Shown: positions 7,903 to 16,352, numbered from the stretch's first letter. The stretch: 29,456 nucleotides of DNA from Eubacteriaceae bacterium UBA1433 (GCA_002329295.1 DCTT01000026.1:430062-459517), one strand, 5' to 3'. Numbers and translations: made by a program. Notes: generated by a model not told the origin, from the sequence alone.

Positions 7903-9612
7903 ATGGAAAAAAATATGGAACAAGTAATTTATACCGTAACGGCCAACTGTCACGACTGTTATCGTTGTGTGCGTGTCTGTCCGGTGAAAGCCATTCGCGT
8001 CAGCGAAGGACAAGCGCGCATTGATGACAGCTTATGCATTAAATGCGGAACGTGCATTCGCGAATGCCCGCAGCATGCCAAGCGAGTGATTTCAAGTGTG
8101 GAAAAAGTAAAAAAAATTATCGCAGCCGGTCACAATGTAGCAGTGAGCATGGCGCCGTCTTTTCCGGCGGCATTTCATCGAACGCTTCACAAAAAATTGC
8201 CGACCGCCTTAAAAAAGTTGGGGTTTTCTTATATTTCCGAAACGGCGGAAGGCGCAAAGGTGGTTGCCACAGAGTCTTTCAGCAAAGAAGACAACGGTAT
8301 TATCTGCACCGCTTGTCCTGCCGTGGTCAATTATGTTGAAAAATATCGCCCGCAATTTATCGATAAACTCATTCCCGTGACGTCACCGATGATCGTCCAT
8401 GGCAGATTGCTCAAGCAGCGCTTGGGAAAAGATACCAAAGTGGTGTTTATCGGGCCGTGTGCTGCAAAAAAAGAAGAAATTTATCGACCGGATAATGCCG
8501 ATGCCGTTGATGAAGTCCTCACCTTTACCGAACTGATCGAATGGTTTGAAGACGAGGAAATGGATTTGAGCAAGTTGCTGGACGGACAATTTGACAGCTA
8601 TGGTGAATTGGGTATGGCTCGGCTGTTTCCGTTGCAGGGAGGAATGCTGAAGACGGGAAATATCGCCTGTGATGTGATTAACGCTGAAATTTTGGATGTG
8701 AGCGGACCGGATTCGGTAAAAGAAGTGTTCGATATCCCGCCGCAAGAGTGGACGTATAGTGTTGCCGAACCGCTGTTTTGTGCAGGCGGGTGTATCAACG
8801 GTCCGGGGTTTCCGATCGATACCAATAAATTTGCAAGAAAACAAGCGGTTTTGCAGTATGCTTATGAAAATGCCGATCAAAACAGGCAAGAACAGAAAAA
8901 TACCGTTTCCTGTGAGGTTTCTTTTGTCATGCAAAGCAACGAAATCATAGACGAGCGCATTCCGGAACATTTGATTTTGGAAATTTTGAACAGGACAGGA
9001 AAGGGCAGCCCCGAAATGCAACTCAACTGCGGCGCCTGCGGATATAACACATGCCGGGACAAAGCCATTGCGGTTGCCAAGGGCATGGCAGAGGCTGAAA
9101 TGTGCCTTCCCTATATGCGCAGACTGGCACAGCAGCATACGAATAAAATTGTTGAAAACAGTCCAAACGGTATTGTGATTTTAGACGATGAGTTAAAAAT
9201 CATCAATATGAACAAGGCTTTTCAAGACATGTTTTTGTGCACCAATGCGGTAATGGGAAAACGAATTTCTTACTTAATTGACGCAGACAGTTTTGAAAAA
9301 CTGGTGACGGGAACGGTTGACGAACACGAAAGCATCCGCAATAAATACGGAATCAAATATCATGAAGTAGTCTATGCGCTCCGAGATGAAAAACAATATA
9401 TCGGTATTTTTGCCAATATTTCGAAAATGCGTTTTGACAGCGGTGAGATGAATTTAATTAAAAACCAGACTTTGGAAAATGCGCGAGAATTATTGGAGCA
9501 TCAAATTAACTTTTCGCAGCAAATGGCGCATTATTTGGGAAAAAGCACTGCTCAAAGTGAAGAGTTGGTCAAAAGGCTTATGGATTTATATTCGGAAGAA
9601 GAGTTGCAATAA
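7903..9612 (+). CDS. PAS-containing [FeFe] hydrogenase-like protein (HydS/sensory type)
   Basis: A 569-aa cytoplasmic iron-sulfur protein. Domains in order: a two-[4Fe-4S] ferredoxin (Cys16, 19, 22, 26 and 45, 48, 51, 55); an H-cluster domain at about 70-320; a Fes-type [4Fe-4S] domain with Cys376, 379, 384 and 401; a PAS domain at about 411-511; and a helical tail. The H-cluster ligands are Cys138 in CTACP, Cys186 in GPCAAKKEE, and Cys293 and Cys297 in FCAGGC. The residue before Cys138 is Ala137, where catalytic hydrogenases have the proton-transfer Cys (TSCCP). This Cys-to-Ala change together with a PAS domain is known in putative sensory [FeFe] proteins (group C, HydS). The SpoIIE phosphatase gene 20 bp downstream is the likely signalling partner. 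The start was moved from 7846 to 7903 because of the promoter. Confidence 0.9.
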   Translation: MEKNMEQVIYTVTANCHDCYRCVRVCPVKAIRVSEGQARIDDSLCIKCGTCIRECPQHAKRVISSVEKVKKIIAAGHNVAVSMAPSFPAAFHRTLHKKLPTALKKLGFSYISETAEGAKVVATESFSKEDNGIICTACPAVVNYVEKYRPQFIDKLIPVTSPMIVHGRLLKQRLGKDTKVVFIGPCAAKKEEIYRPDNADAVDEVLTFTELIEWFEDEEMDLSKLLDGQFDSYGELGMARLFPLQGGMLKTGNIACDVINAEILDVSGPDSVKEVFDIPPQEWTYSVAEPLFCAGGCINGPGFPIDTNKFARKQAVLQYAYENADQNRQEQKNTVSCEVSFVMQSNEIIDERIPEHLILEILNRTGKGSPEMQLNCGACGYNTCRDKAIAVAKGMAEAEMCLPYMRRLAQQHTNKIVENSPNGIVILDDELKIINMNKAFQDMFLCTNAVMGKRISYLIDADSFEKLVTGTVDEHESIRNKYGIKYHEVVYALRDEKQYIGIFANISKMRFDSGEMNLIKNQTLENARELLEHQINFSQQMAHYLGKSTAQSEELVKRLMDLYSEEELQ

Positions 9613-9632
9613 ACATCATTTGAGGTTCGAAG

Positions 9633-10778
9633 GTGAAATATTTTGAAAATAATACAGTGCAAAAACTGAAAACCGGGAAAATTCGTTGCGGCGATGTGAC
9701 GCTTTGTGATCGTTCTGTGGAAAGGACTATTTTTATTCTTTGTGACGGCATCGGCTCGGGAGTATATGCCAATATTGCCGCAATCACTTGTGCAAACAGG
9801 CTGATGGAGCTCATCGGCTCAGGGCATTCCATGCGAGCGGCTTGTGAATCGGTGGCGTTGTCCATGCACGGTGCACGAAAGCAAGAATTTCCTTTTTGCG
9901 CTTTCAGCGCAGTAAAAATCATGAACAATGGTCATTTTACCGTGTTTGTATATGAAAACCCTGATCCTGTAGTCATTAAAAACGGATATGCCATGCGATT
10001 GAAAACAGAAGTAAATGAGGAGGCGCTGGAAGTGGTGGGAGAGACATCGGGGGTGTTGGATGTAGGCGACAGCTTACTGCTGTTTTCTGACGGAATTACA
10101 CAGGCGGGATTGGGACAAAGCTATCCCTTAGGTATCGGTATTGACGGTATTACCGAATACATCAATCGCAAGATTTTGCAATATGACAAAATAATCAGTC
10201 TGTGTGAACAGGTGATGGACAAAACAGCCAAAATCAGCGGCGGGAAATATGTGGACGATACGACGATTGCAATTATCACCTGTAGAGAGGCAAGGAAACT
10301 CAATGTTTTTACAGGACCGCCGGTGAGCAGGGAACGTGACAAAGAAATTGTTGAAAAATTTTTGAAAACGCAAGGAAAGCATGCAGTGTGCGGGTCTACA
10401 ACGCTGGAGATAGTGGCTCGAGAAATGGGGGAAAAAGTCAACTTTATTACTTCCGCCATGTCGCTTTTCGGCACGCCGCCGGAATATGAAATTAACGGAA
10501 TCGATTTGGTCAGCGAGGGTGCCATTATGCTCAATCAGGTCAATAATATTTTAGGGGAACCCAAAGAAAAATTTTTGGAAATGACCGTGGTGGAGCGTTT
10601 ATGTCTTTTGTTTTACGAATCGGACGTGATACTCTTTATGATCGGCAATGCAATCAATGAGGCGCACGGGACGCTAAAGTTTAAACAGTTGGGGCTGATG
10701 CCTCGTCAGACGGTATTGAAACATATTTCAAAAAAATTGCGAGAGATGGGCAAGCTCGTAATTGAGGAAAATTATTGA
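9633..10778 (+). CDS. SpoIIE/PP2C-type protein phosphatase with unknown C-terminal domain
   Basis: A 381-aa protein with a GTG start preceded by TGAGG. Residues 1-220 form a PP2C-like Ser/Thr phosphatase: metal-binding Asp38 in LCDGIGSG, Asp153 in FSDGIT and Asp208/209 in DDTTIAII, the pattern of SpoIIE and RsbU. Residues of about 230-381 form a separate domain with ferredoxin-independent, non-cysteine sequence, including GIDLVSEGAIML near 289, that I cannot assign. Phosphatases of this kind usually dephosphorylate anti-anti-sigma factors, but no sigma, anti-sigma or STAS gene is in the window, so the target may be unlinked or different. The 20-bp spacing to the HydS-like gene and the terminator after it define a two-gene operon. 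Confidence 0.85.
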   Translation: MKYFENNTVQKLKTGKIRCGDVTLCDRSVERTIFILCDGIGSGVYANIAAITCANRLMELIGSGHSMRAACESVALSMHGARKQEFPFCAFSAVKIMNNGHFTVFVYENPDPVVIKNGYAMRLKTEVNEEALEVVGETSGVLDVGDSLLLFSDGITQAGLGQSYPLGIGIDGITEYINRKILQYDKIISLCEQVMDKTAKISGGKYVDDTTIAIITCREARKLNVFTGPPVSRERDKEIVEKFLKTQGKHAVCGSTTLEIVAREMGEKVNFITSAMSLFGTPPEYEINGIDLVSEGAIMLNQVNNILGEPKEKFLEMTVVERLCLLFYESDVILFMIGNAINEAHGTLKFKQLGLMPRQTVLKHISKKLREMGKLVIEENY

Positions 10779-10805
10779 GTAAATGCATGAGAATAATTTG
10801 TTCTG

Positions 10806-10838
10806 CAACTGCCTGTTTTCAGGCAGTTGTTGTTTTTT
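10806..10838 (+). terminator. intrinsic terminator after phosphatase gene
   Basis: Perfect 10-bp stem CAACTGCCTG / CAGGCAGTTG with loop TTTT, followed by TTGTTTTTT. It ends the HydS-phosphatase operon. Confidence 0.92.
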
Positions 10839-10929
10839 CTCTATATTCAGAAAAGAGTATTTCCGAAAAACCGATATGAAAAATGAAATAAAGCAAGAAG
10901 TATTGAGCAATCAGCGGTGTCATAAAGAA

Positions 10930-10958
10930 TTGCGTTTTTAAAAAAATAGTGGTATAGT
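10930..10958 (+). promoter_or_regulatory. promoter of MATE gene
   Basis: TTGCGT at 10930-10935 and TATAGT at 10953-10958 with a 17-bp spacer; TGG directly before the -10 makes it an extended -10 promoter. It lies 33 bp before the MATE ATG. Confidence 0.65.
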
Positions 10959-10990
10959 TTTTTTATTCAGAATATATTAAGGAAGTAACG

Positions 10991-12382
10991 ATGTGCTTTT
11001 TTAATCAGACAAAATTATTGGGAGATGTAAAACCGCTGGGCGAGATTGCGCCTGTGGGACATTTGCTGAAAAATACCATTCATATGGCATGGCCTTCTGT
11101 GGTGGAGTCTTTGTTGATAAGCTCTGTGATTATCATCAATATGATGATGGTTGCCACGTTGGGTTCTGAGGCGATTGCTGCAGTAGGACTTACGGCACAG
11201 CCGCGTCTTATGGCGCTGGCGATTTTTATCTCGATGTCCATTGCGCTTTCTGCCATTGTGGCCAGGCGCAGGGGACAAAGAGATAAACAGGGAGCCAATA
11301 AAGCACATATACAGACATTGATCATCGCCGTAGGCTTCACGGTGATTATCAGTGCATTATGCGTGGTATTTGCCGACAATATTATGTGCTTTTCAGGTTC
11401 GGCAAGCGATACCCATGAGATGGCAACGACGTATTTTAAAATTACCATGGCGGGAATCGGCTTTAATACAATTACATTAATCAATAACGCTGCACACAGA
11501 GGAGCGGGCAATACGAAAATTTCCATGAAAACCAACATGGTTGCCAATATCGTCAATATTTTGTTTAATTATCTGTTAATCGGCGGACATTGGGGATTTC
11601 CTGCATTGGGCATTCGAGGGGCGGCGATTGCTACGGTCATTGGCGGCGGAACCGGTTTTGTAATGAGTATGATTTCCGTATTGTTTCGCACGGAGTTTAT
11701 CTCGATTGTAGGCATCAGTAAAATGCGTTTTGACAGAGAAACTTTACGGGTGCTGACGAATATGACATCCGGAACCTTTGCCGAACAACTCTTTATGCGT
11801 ATCGGTTTTATGAGTTATGCCATTATTGTGGCAAAATTGGGCACAACGATTTTTGCCACCTATCAAATCGGGATGCAAGTATTGATTTTATCGTTTGCCC
11901 TGGGGGACGGTCTGTCGATTGCTACCGTAGCCTTGGTGGGAAGAAGTTTGGGAGAAGAGCGACAAGACTTGGCAAGGATGTATGGCGGCATCACGCAGCG
12001 GTTGGGCATTTTGTGTTCTTTGTTGATTGCGGCGTTGTGCATTACACTGGGGAAAAAGTTTTTCGGCCTTTTTTCTCAAGAAGCAAAAATCTTGCAATAT
12101 GCGCAAATGACGATGCTGTACTTGAGCGTAATCACTTTTACACAAATTTCCATGATCATTTATTCGGGATGCTTAAGGGGAGCCGGAGATGTGAAGTATA
12201 TTGCCATGGTGTCATTAATTTGCATTACTTTTTTGCGTCCTTTGGCGGGTTGGTTGCTGTGTTTTGTATTCGACTTCGGTTTACACGGAGCCTGGATGGG
12301 CATTGTAATCGAACAAACCGTTCGATTGATTTTGGTTGCGTTGCGTTTTCGCAGCGGAAAATGGATGTATCATCGCATTTAG
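10991..12382 (+). CDS. MATE-family efflux transporter
   Basis: A 463-aa integral membrane protein with twelve predicted helices in two homologous halves, the usual MATE length and layout. The first half begins IHMAWPSVVESLLISSVIII. Matching small-residue helices such as NNAAHRGAGNTKI and YSGCLRGAGDVKY occupy equivalent places in the two halves, a common feature of MATE/NorM proteins. The family exports cationic drugs or metabolites in exchange for sodium or protons. The ATG has AAGGAAG seven bases upstream. The gene has its own promoter and a terminator, and it points toward the por operon, so it is a single-gene unit. Confidence 0.9.
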   Translation: MCFFNQTKLLGDVKPLGEIAPVGHLLKNTIHMAWPSVVESLLISSVIIINMMMVATLGSEAIAAVGLTAQPRLMALAIFISMSIALSAIVARRRGQRDKQGANKAHIQTLIIAVGFTVIISALCVVFADNIMCFSGSASDTHEMATTYFKITMAGIGFNTITLINNAAHRGAGNTKISMKTNMVANIVNILFNYLLIGGHWGFPALGIRGAAIATVIGGGTGFVMSMISVLFRTEFISIVGISKMRFDRETLRVLTNMTSGTFAEQLFMRIGFMSYAIIVAKLGTTIFATYQIGMQVLILSFALGDGLSIATVALVGRSLGEERQDLARMYGGITQRLGILCSLLIAALCITLGKKFFGLFSQEAKILQYAQMTMLYLSVITFTQISMIIYSGCLRGAGDVKYIAMVSLICITFLRPLAGWLLCFVFDFGLHGAWMGIVIEQTVRLILVALRFRSGKWMYHRI

Positions 12383-12387
12383 TATAT

Positions 12388-12419
12388 AAAAAAAGAAGCC
12401 TGTTAAAGGCTTCTTTTTT
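12388..12419. terminator. bidirectional terminator between MATE gene and por operon
   Basis: Stem AAAAAGAAGCC / GGCTTCTTTTT with a 7-base loop; A-run on the left and T-run on the right, so it works on both strands. It separates two convergent genes. Confidence 0.9.
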
Positions 12420-12429
12420 ATGTGTATTT

Positions 12430-13326
12430 TTAGCCAACCAGTGATTGTAGGATCTTGTATTTTTTGTCTACATAGTTTTGTACTTCTTGAATCCCTTGTT
12501 CGGAAACGTGTCTGAATTTTTTCATCATACCAAACAATTCCGATACCGGTTTGGGATTTTTGTTCTGTACGGTGAATTTATATTCACCATGATCTATTTC
12601 GTAAAGCGGGAACAAATTGGTTTCTACGGCTTTGCGCGCTACTTCAATGGATTTGGCTCCGTCAAATCCCCAGCCGGTGGGACAGGGGCTGAAAATGTGC
12701 AGATAGACAAAGCCGTCTTTGATGCTTTTGGCTTTTTCTACTTTTTTGACAAAATCAGACATATGCGATGGGGAGAGAGTAGCGAGATAAGCGGGATTGT
12801 GCATTGCCATAATCAACGGAAGGTCTTTTTTCTGCTGTTCTTTTCCTTTGCCTACTTCACCTACCGGTGTTGTGGTAGTCATGGAACCTTTTGTGGTGGA
12901 ACCGCTTCTTTGGAAACCGGTATTCATATAGCCTTCGTTGTCATAGCAAATATAGATGACGTTTTCTCCGCGTTCCGCTGCTGCGGACAGTGACTGAAAA
13001 CCACAGTCCGAGGTGGCGCCGTCTCCGGCGAAAGAAGCAACCGTTACATCTCTGCCATCGGCTTCATAAGACTTTTTAATACCGGTAAGTACGGCAGCTG
13101 TGTTATCGAGCAAGGTAATATGTACGGGTACTTTGAGACCGCTGTCAAAGTTCCAGCCAACACAACCTGCGCCGGCCATACATCCCGGCGGAATACACAT
13201 AATGGTGTTTTCGCCCAATACTTTCAGCGTAGAGCGAAGACTGAGTTCTGCGGGACAGCCTTGGCAAGCGCTGGTGCCCGGTGTGACTAAGTCGGGTTGT
13301 TTATCTAACAATTCAATATAATTCAC
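12430..13326 (-). CDS. porB: 2-oxoacid:ferredoxin oxidoreductase, beta subunit
   Basis: A 298-aa subunit that binds thiamine pyrophosphate and a [4Fe-4S] cluster in the CoA-acylating 2-oxoacid:ferredoxin oxidoreductase. The TPP/Mg motif runs from GDG at 101-103 to the Asn in YDNEGY (Asn130). Cluster cysteines are Cys21 and Cys24 (CQGC), one of Cys44, Cys49 or Cys55, and Cys215 in SPCPTGW, matching PorB spacing. The start is GTG at 13326, with AAGGAGG upstream, 13 bp after the alpha stop. It is the last gene of the gamma-delta-alpha-beta operon. Pyruvate, branched-chain 2-oxoacids or aryl 2-oxoacids are all possible substrates; sequence reading alone does not decide. Confidence 0.92.
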   Translation of the reverse strand: MNYIELLDKQPDLVTPGTSACQGCPAELSLRSTLKVLGENTIMCIPPGCMAGAGCVGWNFDSGLKVPVHITLLDNTAAVLTGIKKSYEADGRDVTVASFAGDGATSDCGFQSLSAAAERGENVIYICYDNEGYMNTGFQRSGSTTKGSMTTTTPVGEVGKGKEQQKKDLPLIMAMHNPAYLATLSPSHMSDFVKKVEKAKSIKDGFVYLHIFSPCPTGWGFDGAKSIEVARKAVETNLFPLYEIDHGEYKFTVQNKNPKPVSELFGMMKKFRHVSEQGIQEVQNYVDKKYKILQSLVG

Positions 13327-13339
13327 TGTAATTCCTCCT

Positions 13340-14515
13340 TTAATCTTCGAGCCAATAGCATTCTTGCTCTTTGTCGCCTTTGTTCATTTTTTCAAGTTTT
13401 TCGATAACATTGATCATATGGTCCAAAGAGATGTCAGCGCCGCCCAGTCCGCCGACGACCGGCAAGGAGGCAACTCTGTATCCCAATTGGTTGAGTGCCG
13501 CTTTGGTTTCCATGTAAACGGCGCCGTTTGGCCAACCAAACACAACGTTTTTGTCGATAACGGCATAAGCTTTTTTGTCGGCAAGTACTTCAGCGACTTG
13601 TCGGTTGGGGAAGGGGCGCATCATACGAATTTTTAAAAGCCCTGCTTTTACACCCTGGGCACGCTTTTCGTCCACGGCGGCTTTGGCCGTTCCGCTCATG
13701 GCGCCCATGGCGACAAGGACGATATCGGCATCATCGCATTTGTATTTTTCTACGGTACCGCCATAATAGCGGCCAAATTTGTCGCCGAATTCCTGATCTA
13801 TTTTATCTAATACATCAAAGGCTCTTTGCATAGCATCTAAGTGGCTTTTGCGATATTTCATAACCAAATTCCCCGGTGTCATCGGGTCTACGGCCATGGG
13901 TTTTTCGGGATCTAAAATCACATGCTCTTGTTTATAAGGTGGCAAAAAGGCATCCACTTCACTTTGTTCGGGAATGTTGACGCCTTCGTAGAGATGTGAA
14001 ATATAAAATCCGTCATAACAAACATTCACCGGAATTAAGATGTCTTTGTGTTCTGCCAATTTGTATCCTTGGATGATCATATCCAAAGTTTCTTGGTTAT
14101 TTTCTACGTAAATTTGAATCCAGCCTGCATCGCGTACGGAGATCGTGTCTTGGTGACCGCTCCAAATGGTTTCGGGAGCCGTCATTTCTCTGCCGGCAAC
14201 AGCCATCACCATGGGCAGTCGCAGTGTGGACATACGAAAATAGGGTTCATACATCAAAGCGAGACCTTGAGCCGAAGTGGCGGTAAAGGTTCTTGCCCCT
14301 GCCATAGCGGCGCCTTGCACAACACTCATCGCAGAGTGTTCGGATTCGACCTGTACCATGCTGGATTGCAGCTTGCCGTCAGCAATCATGGAAGCGGCGT
14401 ATTCTACAACCGAGGATTGCGGTGTAATAGGATAGGCTGCAATTACTTTAGGCCTGCTCAGTGCAGCGCCCAATGCTGCGGCGGTGTTTCCTGTAATAGC
14501 AATTGTTTTTCCCAT
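13340..14515 (-). CDS. porA: 2-oxoacid:ferredoxin oxidoreductase, alpha subunit
   Basis: A 391-aa alpha subunit of the four-subunit 2-oxoacid:ferredoxin oxidoreductase. Landmarks are YPITPQSS near residue 28, the ESEHSAM segment near 58 whose Glu helps activate TPP, and the glycine/alanine-rich GAAMAGARTFTATSAQG that follows. The C-terminal half has the transketolase-like fold (VLVAMGAMSGTAKAAVD, then RPFP). With beta it forms the TPP site that decarboxylates the 2-oxoacid and transfers the acyl group to CoA. The gene starts 2 bp after the delta stop. The intact length and motifs indicate a working subunit. Confidence 0.92.
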   Translation of the reverse strand: MGKTIAITGNTAAALGAALSRPKVIAAYPITPQSSVVEYAASMIADGKLQSSMVQVESEHSAMSVVQGAAMAGARTFTATSAQGLALMYEPYFRMSTLRLPMVMAVAGREMTAPETIWSGHQDTISVRDAGWIQIYVENNQETLDMIIQGYKLAEHKDILIPVNVCYDGFYISHLYEGVNIPEQSEVDAFLPPYKQEHVILDPEKPMAVDPMTPGNLVMKYRKSHLDAMQRAFDVLDKIDQEFGDKFGRYYGGTVEKYKCDDADIVLVAMGAMSGTAKAAVDEKRAQGVKAGLLKIRMMRPFPNRQVAEVLADKKAYAVIDKNVVFGWPNGAVYMETKAALNQLGYRVASLPVVGGLGGADISLDHMINVIEKLEKMNKGDKEQECYWLED

Positions 14516-14517
14516 AA

Positions 14518-14778
14518 TTATTTTTCCCCCTCTAATACCATATCAATGGCTTTTTTCGGACATTCGTTTGCACAAATGCCACAACCTTTGCAGAAAGAAA
14601 GGTCAATAATATATTGATCGTTTTGTTTGTGAATGGAGTTTACCGGACAGTAAGTAAGACAAATACCGCATTCAATGCAGATATCTTTGTTCATGACCGG
14701 TTTGTAGGTTCTCCAACTGGCCGTATCGATGTGATAAATGCCTTCATCACCTTTTGGCGTGATAAAATCTCTTGCCAT
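14518..14778 (-). CDS. porD: 2-oxoacid:ferredoxin oxidoreductase, delta subunit (2x[4Fe-4S] ferredoxin)
   Basis: An 86-aa ferredoxin-like subunit with two complete [4Fe-4S] motifs: Cys34, 37, 40, 44 and Cys63, 66, 69, 73. The first 30 residues contain TASWRTYKPV, the usual N-terminal extension of PorD that packs on the other subunits. It carries electrons from the TPP/cluster site to free ferredoxin. It is placed 2 bp after gamma and 2 bp before alpha, which fixes its membership in the complex. Confidence 0.93.
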   Translation of the reverse strand: MARDFITPKGDEGIYHIDTASWRTYKPVMNKDICIECGICLTYCPVNSIHKQNDQYIIDLSFCKGCGICANECPKKAIDMVLEGEK

Positions 14779-14780
14779 GA

Positions 14781-15332
14781 TTATTTCCCCCCTTGCAAAT
14801 CATAAATTTTTACTTCGTCATAAGCTTTTTGTGTGGCAACGCTGTTTTGACCGCCAAAGAGCAAGTCGGTGTTTTTCTTCACATGTTCCAAACTTACCCA
14901 ATTGGTAGCCTTAACAAAGGCACCGAGCATGGCGGTATTGGGAATGTTGCGACCGATGGTGTCGATTGCAATGGCACTGGCATCTACAAGCGCTGCTGTT
15001 TTGACCGTTTTGGGCAAATTGAGTTCATTAATCGTTTTTGCGGTATTGATGATAAAAATGCCGTCCTCCCGAAGGCCGTCAAACACGGGAATCGCCTCTA
15101 AAAGCGTGTCATCCATAACGATGACGCAATGGGGCTTATATACCTGTGTTTTGAGGTCGATTTTTTCATCGGAGATTCGTCCGTAACCAAAAACCGGAGA
15201 GCCTTTTCTTTCTACACCGAAAAAAGGTATAAAATGTGCAAATTTTCCTTCTTGGACGGCAGAATCAACGATTAAGTGGGCTGCTTTTACAACGCCTTGC
15301 CCGCCTCTGCCATGAAACCTGATTTCTTTCAT
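14781..15332 (-). CDS. porG: 2-oxoacid:ferredoxin oxidoreductase, gamma subunit
   Basis: A 183-aa gamma subunit, first gene of the operon. It begins MKEIRFHGRGGQGVV, the family's N-terminal signature, and has FGVERKGSPVFGYGRISD near residue 39, another hallmark. In the complex gamma contributes to CoA binding. A strong AAGGAGG lies eight bases before the ATG. The 90-bp gap to the IclR gene upstream on the same strand contains a candidate -10 and a short dyad, so the operon may have its own promoter, be read through from iclR, or both. Confidence 0.93.
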   Translation of the reverse strand: MKEIRFHGRGGQGVVKAAHLIVDSAVQEGKFAHFIPFFGVERKGSPVFGYGRISDEKIDLKTQVYKPHCVIVMDDTLLEAIPVFDGLREDGIFIINTAKTINELNLPKTVKTAALVDASAIAIDTIGRNIPNTAMLGAFVKATNWVSLEHVKKNTDLLFGGQNSVATQKAYDEVKIYDLQGGK

Positions 15333-15365
15333 TGTTTATCCTCCTTAAAACGTTTATCATATATC

Positions 15366-15386
15366 ATGCTTTGACAGCATAGTATA
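15366..15386 (-). promoter_or_regulatory. candidate por operator and -10 box
   Basis: On the minus strand TATACT (plus positions 15381-15386) is a possible -10 box. It adjoins a perfect 5-bp dyad, ATGCT-TTGAC-AGCAT, at 15366-15380. No good -35 lies at 17 bp. The dyad position suits a repressor site, perhaps for the neighbouring IclR protein, but this is inference. Confidence 0.3.
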
Positions 15387-15422
15387 TCTTTATTTGTGCT
15401 GCTATCTTGTGCAACATTGATG

Positions 15423-16202
15423 TCAGGCATCTTGATATCCTAAAGTGCGCGAGATTTCTGTTGCGGTTTGCATGATGCCTGTAATCAATTCTTGTTTGCG
15501 CCTTTCCATGCGTGGAGCGGGCCCCGAAAGGCTGATGGAAGCGATGACTTCGCCGCTGTAACGACGAATGGGTGCCGCATAGCAAATTAAGCCGGTTTCA
15601 AATTCTTCGTTATCTATGGCGTAACCTTGAATGCGCACACGTTGCAATTCTTCTTGCAGTGAGGAAATATCCGTAATGGTATTTTTGGTATATTTTTGAA
15701 AAACAGTTTTTTTCAATATTGCTGAAAGAGATTCGGGAGACTGGTGACTGAGCAAAACTTTGCCTCCTGCCGAGCAATAGGGCTGCAGGTTGCTGCCTAA
15801 AGGCATATCCATAATAATGGCGCTTTTGCTGAGCACTTTGTCAACAAAAGTCATTTGTTCTCCGTTGAGTACGGAAAGGTAGGCCGTTTCGTTATAGGTT
15901 TCTGAAAGTTGTTTGAGATAGGGATGAATAATTTGTAAAAGCTTTTGTTGTTGCAGTACAGAACTGCCGATGCCGACCCATTTCAATCCCAACATGTATT
16001 TGCTGTTTTGGTCGTTTTGTGTGACATAATTGCGATTTTCCAGTGTAGACAAAAGACGATGAACAGTGCTTTTACTCAGACGCAAATCTTTGCTGAGCTC
16101 GGTAATGCCCATAGGCCCGTTTTTCTGGAGTGTTTCAATCAACCGTAAGGCGTTGTCTACGGATTGAAGCAAACTGGAGTCGCGTGGGTTTTCTGCCGAC
16201 AT
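15423..16202 (-). CDS. IclR-family transcriptional regulator
   Basis: A 259-aa regulator. The winged helix-turn-helix is at about residues 12-75, with MGITELSKDLRLSKSTVHRL as the helix-turn-helix. The IclR effector-binding domain follows, containing SAGGKVLLS, GYAIDNEEFETGLICYAAPI and a late SISLSGPAPRM. IclR proteins bind small acids or aromatic metabolites and control adjacent catabolic genes. The start at 16202 is chosen because AAGGAA lies five bases upstream; frames extending further run into the -35 box. It is followed on the same strand by the por genes, which it most likely controls. Palindromes just upstream of its start suggest autoregulation. Confidence 0.9.
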   Translation of the reverse strand: MSAENPRDSSLLQSVDNALRLIETLQKNGPMGITELSKDLRLSKSTVHRLLSTLENRNYVTQNDQNSKYMLGLKWVGIGSSVLQQQKLLQIIHPYLKQLSETYNETAYLSVLNGEQMTFVDKVLSKSAIIMDMPLGSNLQPYCSAGGKVLLSHQSPESLSAILKKTVFQKYTKNTITDISSLQEELQRVRIQGYAIDNEEFETGLICYAAPIRRYSGEVIASISLSGPAPRMERRKQELITGIMQTATEISRTLGYQDA

Positions 16203-16211
16203 TTCGTTCCT

Positions 16212-16230
16212 TTCCGCGGAACAATATTCC
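16212..16230. promoter_or_regulatory. overlapping palindromes upstream of iclR, probable operator
   Basis: Two palindromes share the same GGAA: TTCCGCGGAA at 16212-16221 and GGAA-CAATA-TTCC at 16218-16230. GGAA/TTCC half sites are typical of several IclR-family operators. They lie between the -10 box and the start codon of the iclR gene, where binding would block its transcription. Confidence 0.45.
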
Positions 16231-16248
16231 TGCATGTGGTATATTCTC

Positions 16249-16277
16249 ATGATAGCGCAATGTGTTTTATTTGTCAA
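16249..16277 (-). promoter_or_regulatory. iclR promoter
   Basis: Read on the minus strand, TTGACA (16272-16277) and TATCAT (16249-16254) are 17 bp apart: a perfect -35, optimal spacer and good -10. It lies 47 bp before the iclR ATG. Confidence 0.8.
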
Positions 16278-16343
16278 TGTTTTTTTACAAAATTATTTTT
16301 GAAAGGAAAGTGCATTAGATTCATAAAATAAAAATCTAAATAA

Positions 16344-16352
16344 TGGTATAAT
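16344..16352 (+). promoter_or_regulatory. extended -10 promoter
   Basis: TGG followed by TATAAT at 16347-16352, 38 bp before the ATG of the 168-aa protein gene. The -35 region is A/T-rich without a clear match; the extended -10 may make up for this. Confidence 0.55.

Noticed and set aside
16203..16277. Longer IclR protein starting at 16277 or at the next in-frame ATGs
   Set aside because: The first codons overlap the TTGACA -35 box; the ATG at 16202 has a good ribosome binding site and a normal family length.
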